Below, piece by piece: positions 53,201 to 59,285 of a stretch of 59,285 nt of DNA (positions are counted from its first letter, which is position 1; each line of letters starts with the position of its first letter). Source of the stretch: an uncultured Acetobacteraceae bacterium (GTDB taxonomy: Bacteria; Pseudomonadota; Alphaproteobacteria; Acetobacterales; Acetobacteraceae); NCBI GenBank assembly GCA_937873095.1, contig CALMVI010000147.1, forward strand, positions 1 to 59,285, in the 5' to 3' direction. The notes under the pieces are model-generated. The model was not told the DNA's origin and made no database searches. It saw nothing but the letters and a program-made list of their open reading frames with translations. Both the position numbers and the translations under genes were made by a program.

Positions 53201-55836
53201 GAGTCCACCGTCACCGTGTTGCTCTCCCCGCCGCCCAGCGACAGCCCGCCGAGTTGGCCGCCGGCATGGCCGCCGATGTCGAGCAGGGTGTCCGGCTGGC
53301 CGGCGCCGGCGGGCGTGCCGCCGAGCGACAGGGTGCCCGTGATGCTGAGCAGCCCGCCCGCGCTGATGCACAGGATCTGGCCGTCGGTGAGCACGCCCTG
53401 CGCGGCCGTCAGGGTGCCGGCGCCGTTGACGTCCACCGCCCCGGCCAGTGCCGAGGAGCCCTGCGTGGCCGCCTCCCCCACGACCAGCTGGCCGGCGGTG
53501 AACACGCCGTTCAGCGCGGTGTTGCCGAGGAAGGTGGCGCTGGCGCAGGTGCCCGGCCCGGCGATCGACTGGAAGGTGTAGCCGCCCGGTCCCGTGACGA
53601 GCACTGGCGTCTGCGCCGCGGGCGGCTGCGTTGCCGCCTTGCCGGTGGTAAGGTCGGTCCAGTTCGGGCCACGGTCCCAGCTGCCGCTGACCGGGCTGGT
53701 CCAGGCGAGCTGGTCGGTGCCGGTCTGGCCCCCCGTGCCGCCGCCGCCGGTCAGCTGGTCCACGCTGATGTTGGTGCCGTCGGTGCCGTCCGGCGTCATG
53801 ATGAAGTGCAGCGAGCCGACCCCGCCTGCGAACGCGATGCGTGCGACGATGGTGGAGCCGTAGATCAGCAGCAGCGTGCCGCCGGCCCCGGCCGACTGGT
53901 ATTGCACGCTGGTCAGCGAACTGCCTTCCAGGTGGATGACGTCGCCCAGGCCGAAGCCGGTCAGCGTGCCGGTCGGCGCCGCGCGCGCCGCGGTCAGCGC
54001 GAGCGTCGAACCGGAGGACGCGCCGCCCTGCAGCACGATGGGCGCCGCGGTGGCGGCGTACAGCTCCAGCGTCGCGCCCGCCGAGATCACGAGCGAGCCG
54101 GTGCCGGACACTGCGCCCAGGCTGAGCGTGCCGCCGGCGGCCAGGATGGTGCCGTTGTCGACGATGCTGCCGAGCGGGTTGACGGTCCCGTTGCCGGTCA
54201 GCGTGGCGCCGGCATCGACTGTCACCGCGCCGTCCTGGGCGTTGCCCGCGGTGCCGATCTCGATCGAGCCTGTGGGGTCGGTGGCCAGGCTGGCGCCCGA
54301 ACCGCCGCCCATGACCAGCGCGCCGGTCTGGACCGATCCGCCGGCGGTCGCCGTCAGCGACGCCGTCGGCAGGCCGACACCGGCCGGGCCGCCGCCGAGC
54401 GTCAGCGTTCCGGCGACGGTCAGGGTGGACGTGCCGCCGGCAACCGCGACGGCACCGTCCGCAACCGAGGCCGAGGCGGCGCTGATCGTCGTCGCGGCCA
54501 GCTGGTCCAGCGTGCCGTTGGTGAAGCTGGTTCCGGCGGCCTGGCCCACCGTCAGAGTGCCGAACGTGTAGGCGCCCGACAGCGCCACTTCGCCCAGCAC
54601 GGTCAGCGAGGCGGCGTTGGCGGCGCCGGACAGCACGGAAAACACGCCCTGGCTGGCAGCAACGGTCACGAGGTCGGCCGCCCCCGGAGCGACGGCGGCG
54701 GGGGTCGCCCCGGTGGTCAGGTCCTGCCAGTTGCCGGCGCGGTTCCAGGCGCCCGATCCGGCGCCGATCCAGGCGTACTGGTCGGGGCTGGTCGTGCCGG
54801 GGCTGGGCCCCCCGGCCGCACCCGCGCCCTGTGCCACCGTCACCAGCGTGCCGCCAGCGCCGTCGCTCGTGGTCAGGAACACGCAGCCGGCGTAGCTGCC
54901 GGCGAGCTGCACCTGGGCTGCAACCTGGCCGGCATACGACAGGGTCAGCACCCCGCCGGCGTAGCTTGCCGCGGAGATGGTGCTGCCGCGCACGTCGATC
55001 GCGTCGCCGGCGGAAAAGCCGGAGATCGTACCGGCGGGCGCGAACGCCTCCTCGTTCAGGGCGAGGGTGGCGGTGTTGCCGGCGAACGCCACGCTCTGCC
55101 CGGCGCCGCACGTGCCGTTCAGCGCCAGCGTTGCGCCCGCGCCGATCTGCAGCGTGCCCGTGCCGCTCAGCGCGCCCACGCTCAAGGTGCCGCCGGCGGC
55201 CGCCAGCGTGCCGTTGTTGACCACCTTGCCGAACGCGTCGGCGCTGCCCTGGCCGGACAGCAGCCCGCCGGCATCGATGGTCAGGCACCCTGCCGCATCG
55301 GCGGCAGAGGCGACGCCGGAGGCGGACCCGACCTCGAGGATAGAGGTCGGATCGACGTAGATGCTGTCTGCGGCGCTGGTCATCAGCATGGCGAGCACGC
55401 ACGCAGCCCCGCCGCCGGTCGCATCCAGGGCGGCGGCGCCGCCGCCCGTGCCAAGCGACATCGTGCCCGAAACCGCCACCGTGCTGCCTGGACCCGCCAC
55501 CATGCTGCCTGACGCGATGGCGGCGCTGGCGGCCTGCAGCGCCGTTCCCCGTCCGAGCTGCAGCACCCCGCCCGCGGACGCGCCGCCGAGCGTGAGCGCG
55601 CCGGCCGAAAAGCTGCCCGACAGCATGGTGTTGCCGGTGAACAGGGCGGCGGCCACCGACGCACTGCCGGTGATCGTCTGCATCTGCGCGCCGGAGGGTC
55701 CGCCCACGGTCACGCTATCCTGTGCGCCAGGGGCGACCAGCGACGGGCTGGTGCCGTCGGTTGTGTCGGCCCAGTTCGATGCGAGCGACCATGCGCCACC
55801 CTGGGTTGAGAGCCACACGAAGTTGCGTGCCGACAT
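50224..55836 (-). CDS. Giant secreted beta-repeat protein with RTX-like C-terminus
   Basis: A 1870-residue protein, glycine-, alanine- and threonine-rich, with no Sec signal. Four long repeats start with an aromatic motif (WLSTQGGAWSLASNW at residue 8, WIGAGSGAWNRAGNW near 356, WTSPVSGSWDRGPNW near 712, WTGGAGSPAWNAAANW near 1066), about 350 residues apart, each containing a VDNGTILAAGGTLSLG-type strand motif. From 1393 onward it has RTX-like GGxGxD motifs (VYIQGGGNDTIATT, WGGSGTDLFLAGTG) and ends in FGDSIVHLQNGAQIVVANVT and ANFTLT, a type I secretion signal layout. ATG at 55836 chosen; AGGAG upstream. Probably a surface adhesin or S-layer-like protein. Confidence 0.8.
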   Translation of the reverse strand: MSARNFVWLSTQGGAWSLASNWADTTDGTSPSLVAPGAQDSVTVGGPSGAQMQTITGSASVAAALFTGNTMLSGSFSAGALTLGGASAGGVLQLGRGTALQAASAAIASGSMVAGPGSTVAVSGTMSLGTGGGAAALDATGGGAACVLAMLMTSAADSIYVDPTSILEVGSASGVASAADAAGCLTIDAGGLLSGQGSADAFGKVVNNGTLAAAGGTLSVGALSGTGTLQIGAGATLALNGTCGAGQSVAFAGNTATLALNEEAFAPAGTISGFSAGDAIDVRGSTISAASYAGGVLTLSYAGQVAAQVQLAGSYAGCVFLTTSDGAGGTLVTVAQGAGAAGGPSPGTTSPDQYAWIGAGSGAWNRAGNWQDLTTGATPAAVAPGAADLVTVAASQGVFSVLSGAANAASLTVLGEVALSGAYTFGTLTVGQAAGTSFTNGTLDQLAATTISAASASVADGAVAVAGGTSTLTVAGTLTLGGGPAGVGLPTASLTATAGGSVQTGALVMGGGSGASLATDPTGSIEIGTAGNAQDGAVTVDAGATLTGNGTVNPLGSIVDNGTILAAGGTLSLGAVSGTGSLVISAGATLELYAATAAPIVLQGGASSGSTLALTAARAAPTGTLTGFGLGDVIHLEGSSLTSVQYQSAGAGGTLLLIYGSTIVARIAFAGGVGSLHFIMTPDGTDGTNISVDQLTGGGGTGGQTGTDQLAWTSPVSGSWDRGPNWTDLTTGKAATQPPAAQTPVLVTGPGGYTFQSIAGPGTCASATFLGNTALNGVFTAGQLVVGEAATQGSSALAGAVDVNGAGTLTAAQGVLTDGQILCISAGGLLSITGTLSLGGTPAGAGQPDTLLDIGGHAGGQLGGLSLGGGESNTVTVDSTAWLEVGTAGGAATGALTVDAGSLVSGNGTLNAYGPVVDNGTILAQGGTLLVGGVSGGGSLAIGTEATLALGGTAGCAIGFSGAGATLLLAASSALPTGVISGLAIGDSIVAASPVDTLSFSPGAGGIGTLSMWAGGTAVGQLLLAGNFAGDSFSAQTDGTGAAIVLSTQVFTGPPPGTVTPDSYVWTGGAGSPAWNAAANWTDMTAGGGTAFQPPGQNDAVAIAGGNGSALTVMGPADAAALSMTGTVALAGAYAIGTLLVGTQGGALLAIGSGSSLSAASASVAGGLAVGGGTLSVASMLALGAGGLLSVSGQGSVQAGTLTLGGAGCTVATDAASSVEIGGDAGAEAGSITVDAGGVLQGAGLVSGQVVDQGSIVASGGTLVLGAVSGSGTLLTGAGADLVLQGAVGAGLTADFAGAGTLDLTGAGGAPAIADFGTGDSILLPVSGAAYAAYAITGPGAGLLSIFDQNGQVLTQLTLLGSQSGRIFSVAQNAGGTVLTTQPDGSGTGGTTMAYYPPLTSGPLQYGELLNDVASGFPYVPQNAVQLVTGGRTTYLDFSTDGLASAPYFGGAEGPGANVEIVAPLDGQSGSGVGPDSLIAMQPGYSAVLLEGSEPLALTDWDGLSDTPAGSALLAGNYGNDTIVASGDGDTLVGATGANTVFYAHLQDANSHSSLPVDVYIQGGGNDTIATTQDNADVTTSGGSSEVFLGPNDNMVVSNGSDTIVCAGLNGSDTIYAQASGAVGDLVFASGQGILNFIGGNAPDTVVGEGMELSIQGSRGNGSVVFAGDSSLNYTGSSGSAVIIGGGDRTLTSVQGGSGPVTVFGGTGTGIFSGGAGSVFVVGAGASTVTAGAGSAVYAVGAGSVTVVSNPGAVVYGGSSTGNDVFQATSGPEVLWGGSGTDLFLAGTGPDVMISGGGRDVFSLANNGFTGTDVIYGFQAAQDKIALPGFGSQLPQITTAFGDSIVHLQNGAQIVVANVTNLTGANFTLT
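51658..51673 (-). promoter_or_regulatory. Internal ribosome binding site and ATG inside the giant gene
   Basis: In frame, AGGAGG at 51668-51673 stands seven bases before the ATG at 51658-51660 (codon 1393). The segment after it (MAYYPPLTSGPLQYGELLND) looks like a natural protein start, and would give a 478-residue RTX-type protein alone. This is ideal for a separate start, hence a recent fusion or dual-start gene. Confidence 0.7.
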
Positions 55837-55889
55837 CACGTCCTCTCCTGTCGCCTGGGGCGGGAGAGGTTGTTTTGGACACGAAACTC

Positions 55890-55918
55890 TTAATGGCAGG
55901 GAAACGTTAGCGCATCAA
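55890..55918 (-). promoter_or_regulatory. Possible sigma-70-type promoter of the giant gene
   Basis: On the minus strand TTGATG (55918-55913) is followed after 17 bases by CATTAA (55895-55890), 54 bases from the start codon. The match to consensus is moderate. Confidence 0.3.
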
Positions 55919-55956
55919 GTGGTTCCGACACCAAAACGATACGCGTCGGGCGACGC

Positions 55957-56118
55957 TCAGCGGCGGAAGATGGCCACGATGAGGCTTGCCGCCAGCAGGC
56001 CGGTGAACACGCCGAACAGGATGCGGGTCAGGCCGATGGCCTGGTTGGGGATCACGCCCGAGGTCAGCAGCCCGGTCAGCAGGGAAAGCACCGCAAGCAC
56101 GACGATCCACCGCAGCAA
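55957..56118 (-). CDS. Small membrane protein, 53 residues
   Basis: A short frame from a TTG at 56118 with GGGAGG five bases upstream: LLRWIVVLAVLSLLTGLLTS, then GVIPNQAIGLTRILFGVFTG, ending LIVAIFRR. It has two hydrophobic helices separated by a short polar turn, like small DUF1328-type membrane proteins. It was too short for usual length cut-offs. It is upstream of the giant gene on the same strand and may be its own small transcript. Function unknown. Confidence 0.6.
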   Translation of the reverse strand: MLRWIVVLAVLSLLTGLLTSGVIPNQAIGLTRILFGVFTGLLAASLIVAIFRR

Positions 56119-56294
56119 GACAGCCTCCCTGACATCGCCCCTACGCCTTAGGCGCTCCTGCCGGGGCGAACCAGCCGTGCAGCGCCGGATGCGTGCCCGA
56201 CCTGTCCCGTCGCGGGGTGCTGCCTGCAGCGGGAGAACTTTCGGCGGTCCGCGAACGTTGCGTGACGGAACGAATCCGCACGGGGCAAACAGGC

Positions 56295-57416
56295 ATGAAG
56301 TTCAGGCGTGCGATGGATGCGGTGTTGCTGACCCTGGTCATCGACGCCGGCGTTTCCGCCTTCGGCACCGTCTCGCGGCGGGTGAGGGGCGTGCCGCCCG
56401 GGCCCGCGCCCCGCCTGCCGCTCACCGGCCTGCCGCTCACCGATCTGCCGGCTGAGGAACCCGCGACACCCGCCGCCCGGAGACCCGGCGTGAGCGCGAC
56501 CACGCCCAGCGAGATACCGGCCGCGGGATGGAAGCAGATCGTCAAGCGCGTGTTCTCCTCCATCAGCGAGGATCGCGTCATGGCCGAGGCCGCCAGCGTC
56601 ACCTACTACACGCTGCTCGCGATATTCCCCGCCATCGCGGCGCTGATCTCGCTTTACGGGCTGGTCGCCGACCCTGCGACCATCGGCGAGCATCTCGACT
56701 CGCTCAAGGGCGTCATTCCGGGCGGCGGGCTGCAGATCATCACCGACCAGGTCCACGCCCTGGTGACCGCGCCGAAGAAAGGCTTGGGCGTGGGATTCGC
56801 GGTCGGCCTTCTGGTCTCGATCTGGAGTGCCAACGCAGGCATGAAGTCGCTCTTCGACGCGCTGAACGCCGTGTACGAGGAGCACGAGACACGCGGCTTT
56901 GTCCACCTCACGTGGCTGTCGCTGCTCTTCACCTTCGGCGCGCTGCTGTTCGTCATCCTGGCCATCACCGGCGTCATCGTGGTGCCGGCGATACTGAAAT
57001 ACGTGGGGCTCGGGTTCGGCGCCGACCTGCTTCTATCCTATGGGCGGTGGCCGCTGCTGCTGGCCGGCATCATGCTGTTCCTGGCGCTCACCTACCGCTT
57101 CGGACCGAGCCGGGCTTTGGCGAAATGGCGGTGGGTCAGCTGGGGCAGCGCGTTCGCCGGCGTGTTCTGGCTGGCGGCCTCGCTCGCCTTCTCCTGGTAT
57201 GCCGCCAATTTCGGCAACTACAACAAGACGTACGGGTCGCTGGGCGCGGTCGTGGGCTTCATGACCTGGATCTGGATCTCCACCATCATCGTGCTGGTCG
57301 GCGCCGAGCTGAACGCGCAGATGGAGCACCAGACCGCGCGCGACAGCACGGTGGGCGAGGAGAAGCCGCTCGGCGCCCGCGGCGCCAAGCGCGCCAACAC
57401 GGTGGCGGCGGCCTAG
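56295..57416 (+). CDS. YihY/BrkB family inner-membrane protein
   Basis: A 373-residue membrane protein with about six hydrophobic helices. The N-terminal 75 residues are proline-rich and cytoplasmic-looking; then VFSSISEDRVMAEAASVTYYTLLAIFP-type region (here RVMAEAASVTYYTLLAIFP), SIWSANAGMKSLFDALNAVY, and TYGSLGAVVGFMTWIWISTI near the end match YihY/BrkB. The family was earlier called ribonuclease BN but is of unclear function. The ATG at 56295 was chosen; an ORF to 56193 lacks a start match. Confidence 0.85.
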   Translation: MKFRRAMDAVLLTLVIDAGVSAFGTVSRRVRGVPPGPAPRLPLTGLPLTDLPAEEPATPAARRPGVSATTPSEIPAAGWKQIVKRVFSSISEDRVMAEAASVTYYTLLAIFPAIAALISLYGLVADPATIGEHLDSLKGVIPGGGLQIITDQVHALVTAPKKGLGVGFAVGLLVSIWSANAGMKSLFDALNAVYEEHETRGFVHLTWLSLLFTFGALLFVILAITGVIVVPAILKYVGLGFGADLLLSYGRWPLLLAGIMLFLALTYRFGPSRALAKWRWVSWGSAFAGVFWLAASLAFSWYAANFGNYNKTYGSLGAVVGFMTWIWISTIIVLVGAELNAQMEHQTARDSTVGEEKPLGARGAKRANTVAAA

Positions 57417-57492
57417 CTGGGGGTTGAGAAAGGCCAGGGGCTCGGCCCCTGGACCCCGCTGGGGTTTGAAACCCCAGACCCCCAGTTTTTTG
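57417..57492 (+). repeat. Dispersed double-hairpin repeat, copy 3 (probable terminator)
   Basis: Hairpins CCAGGGGC/GCCCCTGG (57434-57441, 57445-57452) and CTGGGGTTTGAAACCCCAG (57459-57477), with an outer pair CTGGGGG (57417-57423) and CCCCCAG (57479-57485) just after the YihY stop, followed by TTTTTT. The U-run makes it a convincing factor-independent terminator. The remaining 57493-57619 shows no gene. Confidence 0.8.
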
Positions 57493-57619
57493 GGACCAGG
57501 GTTTCAACGGCTTGCCTGTGATGGGTCCGGGGGCGTCGCGCGAAGCACGCTGGCGCATGACGCCCCTGGCCTTCGCTCTCGCCCCGCCTGTATAGGACGC
57601 GGACGCAAAGGTACTGCCG

Positions 57620-58105
57620 ATGACCGCCCTGTACGACTTTTCTGCCCGCACGCTGGACGGCGCCGAGACCGGCCTGGACCAGTTCCGCGGCCGCGTGCTG
57701 CTGATCGTCAACACCGCCAGCAAATGCGGCTTCACGCCCCAGTACACCGGCCTGGAAGCGTTGCAGCGGCAATATGCCGAGCGCGGCTTTTCCGTGCTGG
57801 GCTTCCCTTGCGACCAGTTCGGCCATCAGGAGCCGGGCGACGCGGCCGAGATCGCCAGTTTCTGCGCCACCACGTACGACGTGAGCTTCCCGATGTTCGC
57901 CAAGGTCAAGGTGAACGGGGCGGAGGCGCATCCGCTCTGGACATGGCTGAAAGGGCAGAAACCCGGCTTCCTGATCGGGGCGATCAAGTGGAATTTCACC
58001 AAGTTCCTGGTGTCGCGCGCCGGCGAGGTGATCGAGCGCTTTCCGCCCACCACCACCCCTGCCGCGCTGTCGCCCAAGGTGGAGGCTGCGCTGGCCGCCG
58101 CCTGA
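57620..58105 (+). CDS. Glutathione peroxidase-like thiol peroxidase
   Basis: A 161-residue peroxidase that reduces organic and hydrogen peroxides. The peroxidatic cysteine is in NTASKCGFTPQYTGLEAL, the partner glutamine in GFPCDQFGHQEPGD, and the tryptophan and asparagine in IKWNFTKFLVSRAG, completing the Cys-Gln-Trp-Asn set. No selenocysteine is used. The ATG start and length are typical. alr follows after 8 bases, so they may be one transcript. Confidence 0.93.
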   Translation: MTALYDFSARTLDGAETGLDQFRGRVLLIVNTASKCGFTPQYTGLEALQRQYAERGFSVLGFPCDQFGHQEPGDAAEIASFCATTYDVSFPMFAKVKVNGAEAHPLWTWLKGQKPGFLIGAIKWNFTKFLVSRAGEVIERFPPTTTPAALSPKVEAALAAA

Positions 58106-58113
58106 GGCGGACG

Positions 58114-59202
58114 ATGACCACGCTGACGGTCGACCTCGACGCGATCGCGGCCAATTTCCGGTCGCTGGCCGCACGGCACCGCGCGCCCGTCGCCGGTGTG
58201 GTGAAGGCCGACGCGTACGGCATGGGCGCTCCCGCGGTGGGCGCGCGGCTGTTCTCCGAAGGGGCGCGGCACTTCTTCGTGGCCTATGCCGAGGAGGCGC
58301 TGGCGCTGCGGCCGCACGTGCCGGGCGCCATGCTGGCCGTGCTGAACGGGCTCGACCCGGCGATGGCGGGTCTCTTCGTGGCGCACGGGCTGGCGCCGGT
58401 GCTGGGAACGCTCGGCGAGATCGCGTGCTGGTCGGCGCAGGCGCGCTGCATCGGGCGCGCGTTGCCGGCGCTGGTGCATGTCGACACCGCGATGAACCGG
58501 CTCGGCCTGTCCGGCCGCGAACTCGGGCGGCTGGCCGCCGAGCCGCAGCGCCTGGACGGCATCGACGTGCTGTTCGTGATGACGCATCTGGCCGACGCCG
58601 AGGACGCGGCCAACCCCCGCAACGCGGCGCAGGCCGCACGCTTCGAGGCGGCCTGCGCCGCGCTGCCGCCCGCACGGCGCAGTGTCGCCAACTCGTCCGG
58701 CGTGTTCCTGGGCGGCCTCGTGCGGTCCGACCTGGCCCGGCCGGGTGCGGCGCTCTACGGCATCAACCCCACGCCGGGACAAACCAACCCGATGCGGCCG
58801 GTGATGCGGCTGACCGCGCGCGTGCTGCAACTGCGCGAGGTCATGCCGGGCGAGACGGTCGGGTACAACGGCATCTGGGCAGCACCGCGGCCGACCCGGG
58901 TGGCGACCGTTTCGGTGGGCTACGCCGACGGCTACCACCGCGCCATGTCAGGCCGCCCGCCCGGCGCCGGCGCGCCGGCGGCCGCTTTTGACGGCGCACG
59001 CCTGCCCCTGATAGGGCGTATTTCCATGGACCTCGCCACCTTCGACGCGACCGACCATCCTGGGGTCGACCAGGGCAGCGAGGTGGAACTGATCGGCCCC
59101 GCGATCCCGCCAGACGAGGTGGCGCTGTGGGCGGGCACCAACGGCTACGAGGTGCTGACCTCGCTCAGGCCGCGCCACGGCCGCATCTACGCGGCGCTGT
59201 GA
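58114..59202 (+). CDS. alr: Alanine racemase
   Basis: A 362-residue PLP enzyme making D-alanine for peptidoglycan. The PLP-lysine is in GVVKADAYGMGA (about residue 30), the catalytic tyrosine region is TVSVGYADGYHRAM, and RISMDLATFDAT is the C-terminal signature. Fold order is the alpha/beta barrel then a C-terminal beta domain. I chose the ATG at 58114 (MTTLTVDLDAIAANFRSLAA), as the longer open frame upstream has no similarity. Confidence 0.94.
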   Translation: MTTLTVDLDAIAANFRSLAARHRAPVAGVVKADAYGMGAPAVGARLFSEGARHFFVAYAEEALALRPHVPGAMLAVLNGLDPAMAGLFVAHGLAPVLGTLGEIACWSAQARCIGRALPALVHVDTAMNRLGLSGRELGRLAAEPQRLDGIDVLFVMTHLADAEDAANPRNAAQAARFEAACAALPPARRSVANSSGVFLGGLVRSDLARPGAALYGINPTPGQTNPMRPVMRLTARVLQLREVMPGETVGYNGIWAAPRPTRVATVSVGYADGYHRAMSGRPPGAGAPAAAFDGARLPLIGRISMDLATFDATDHPGVDQGSEVELIGPAIPPDEVALWAGTNGYEVLTSLRPRHGRIYAAL

Positions 59203-59215
59203 ACCGGGTGGGACG

Positions 59216-59285
59216 TTGAACGCCATCGCAGGGCTGCCCGGCACGCTCGGCCGGTTCGTGCTGGACGTGCTGGGCGGGTCGGGGA
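59216..59285 (+). CDS. Start of a possible MlaE-like ABC permease (3' end outside window)
   Basis: A TTG at 59216, with GGGTGGGA upstream, opens NAIAGLPGTLGRFVLDVLGG to the end of the window. The start resembles the first residues of MlaE-type lipid-transport permeases, but only 23 codons are present, so the call is weak. It follows alr after 13 bases. Confidence 0.35.
   Translation, partial: MNAIAGLPGTLGRFVLDVLGGSG

Noticed and set aside
51721-55512. A 1263-residue frame opposite the giant gene
   Set aside because: Arg/Ala/Gly-rich translation with no domain, mirror of a highly biased repeat gene; typical GC-driven shadow frame.

Overview
The window looks like the chromosome of an alphaproteobacterium of the family Acetobacteraceae (acetic-acid or related bacteria). 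It is very GC-rich. Its most telling block is a pentose phosphate operon containing a fused transaldolase/glucose-6-phosphate isomerase next to zwf, a short 6-phosphogluconate dehydrogenase, rpiA, pgl and gluconokinase. Further support comes from a PHB-type acetoacetyl-CoA reductase, a phasin, SdhE beside Mfd, ATP12, and a DUF3297 protein. The family assignment is inferred from gene content only.

Layout. 1-7949: AsmA-like C-terminus, ATP12, NUDIX, recG, and sdhE-mfd (housekeeping, assembly and DNA repair). 7950-12070: a disturbed accessory island holding a decayed ParDE-like toxin-antitoxin remnant, a 5'-truncated HlyD-type adaptor, a beta-propeller protein with a twin-arginine N-terminus, a broken secreted-protein gene, and a RAYT (REP-associated tyrosine transposase) with four REP palindromes. 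12229-26494: a small secreted protein, an S9 peptidase, purE-purK, two YdcH-like proteins, rsmB, two envelope-glycan-type genes, a receiver protein, an M20 amidohydrolase, manC, a secreted protein and phbB. 26512-37760: the pentose phosphate operon on the minus strand, tkt, tal-pgi, gnd, zwf, two HAD phosphatases, pgl, rpiA, gntK. 37910-44060: an RND efflux pump with its adaptor, then fabG-fabD. 44154-50071: a sulfotransferase-like protein, tRNA-Ala, an exonuclease, queE, a phasin, a TetR/COQ9-like protein, proC and a YbjN protein. 50224-55836: one giant repeat protein with an RTX-like end. 55957-59285: a small membrane protein, YihY, glutathione peroxidase, alanine racemase and the start of a possible MlaE-like permease.

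How the genes work together. The central block gives a nearly complete oxidative and non-oxidative pentose phosphate route, with gluconate entry through gntK; ribulose-phosphate epimerase and the Entner-Doudoroff genes are not in the window. Many junctions in the window are ATGA or GTGA overlaps, so tight translational coupling is the local style.

Most notable observations. The 1870-residue protein has four regular repeats of about 350 residues and, in frame before its RTX-like part, a perfect AGGAGG-plus-ATG internal start, suggesting a gene fusion or dual-start gene. A REP-RAYT set sits beside a decayed secretion locus. A 56-bp double-hairpin repeat occurs three times between genes. A second family of palindromes lies inside the pentose phosphate operon and next to proC. 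I found no CRISPR array, rRNA, intact prophage or clearly new defence system.
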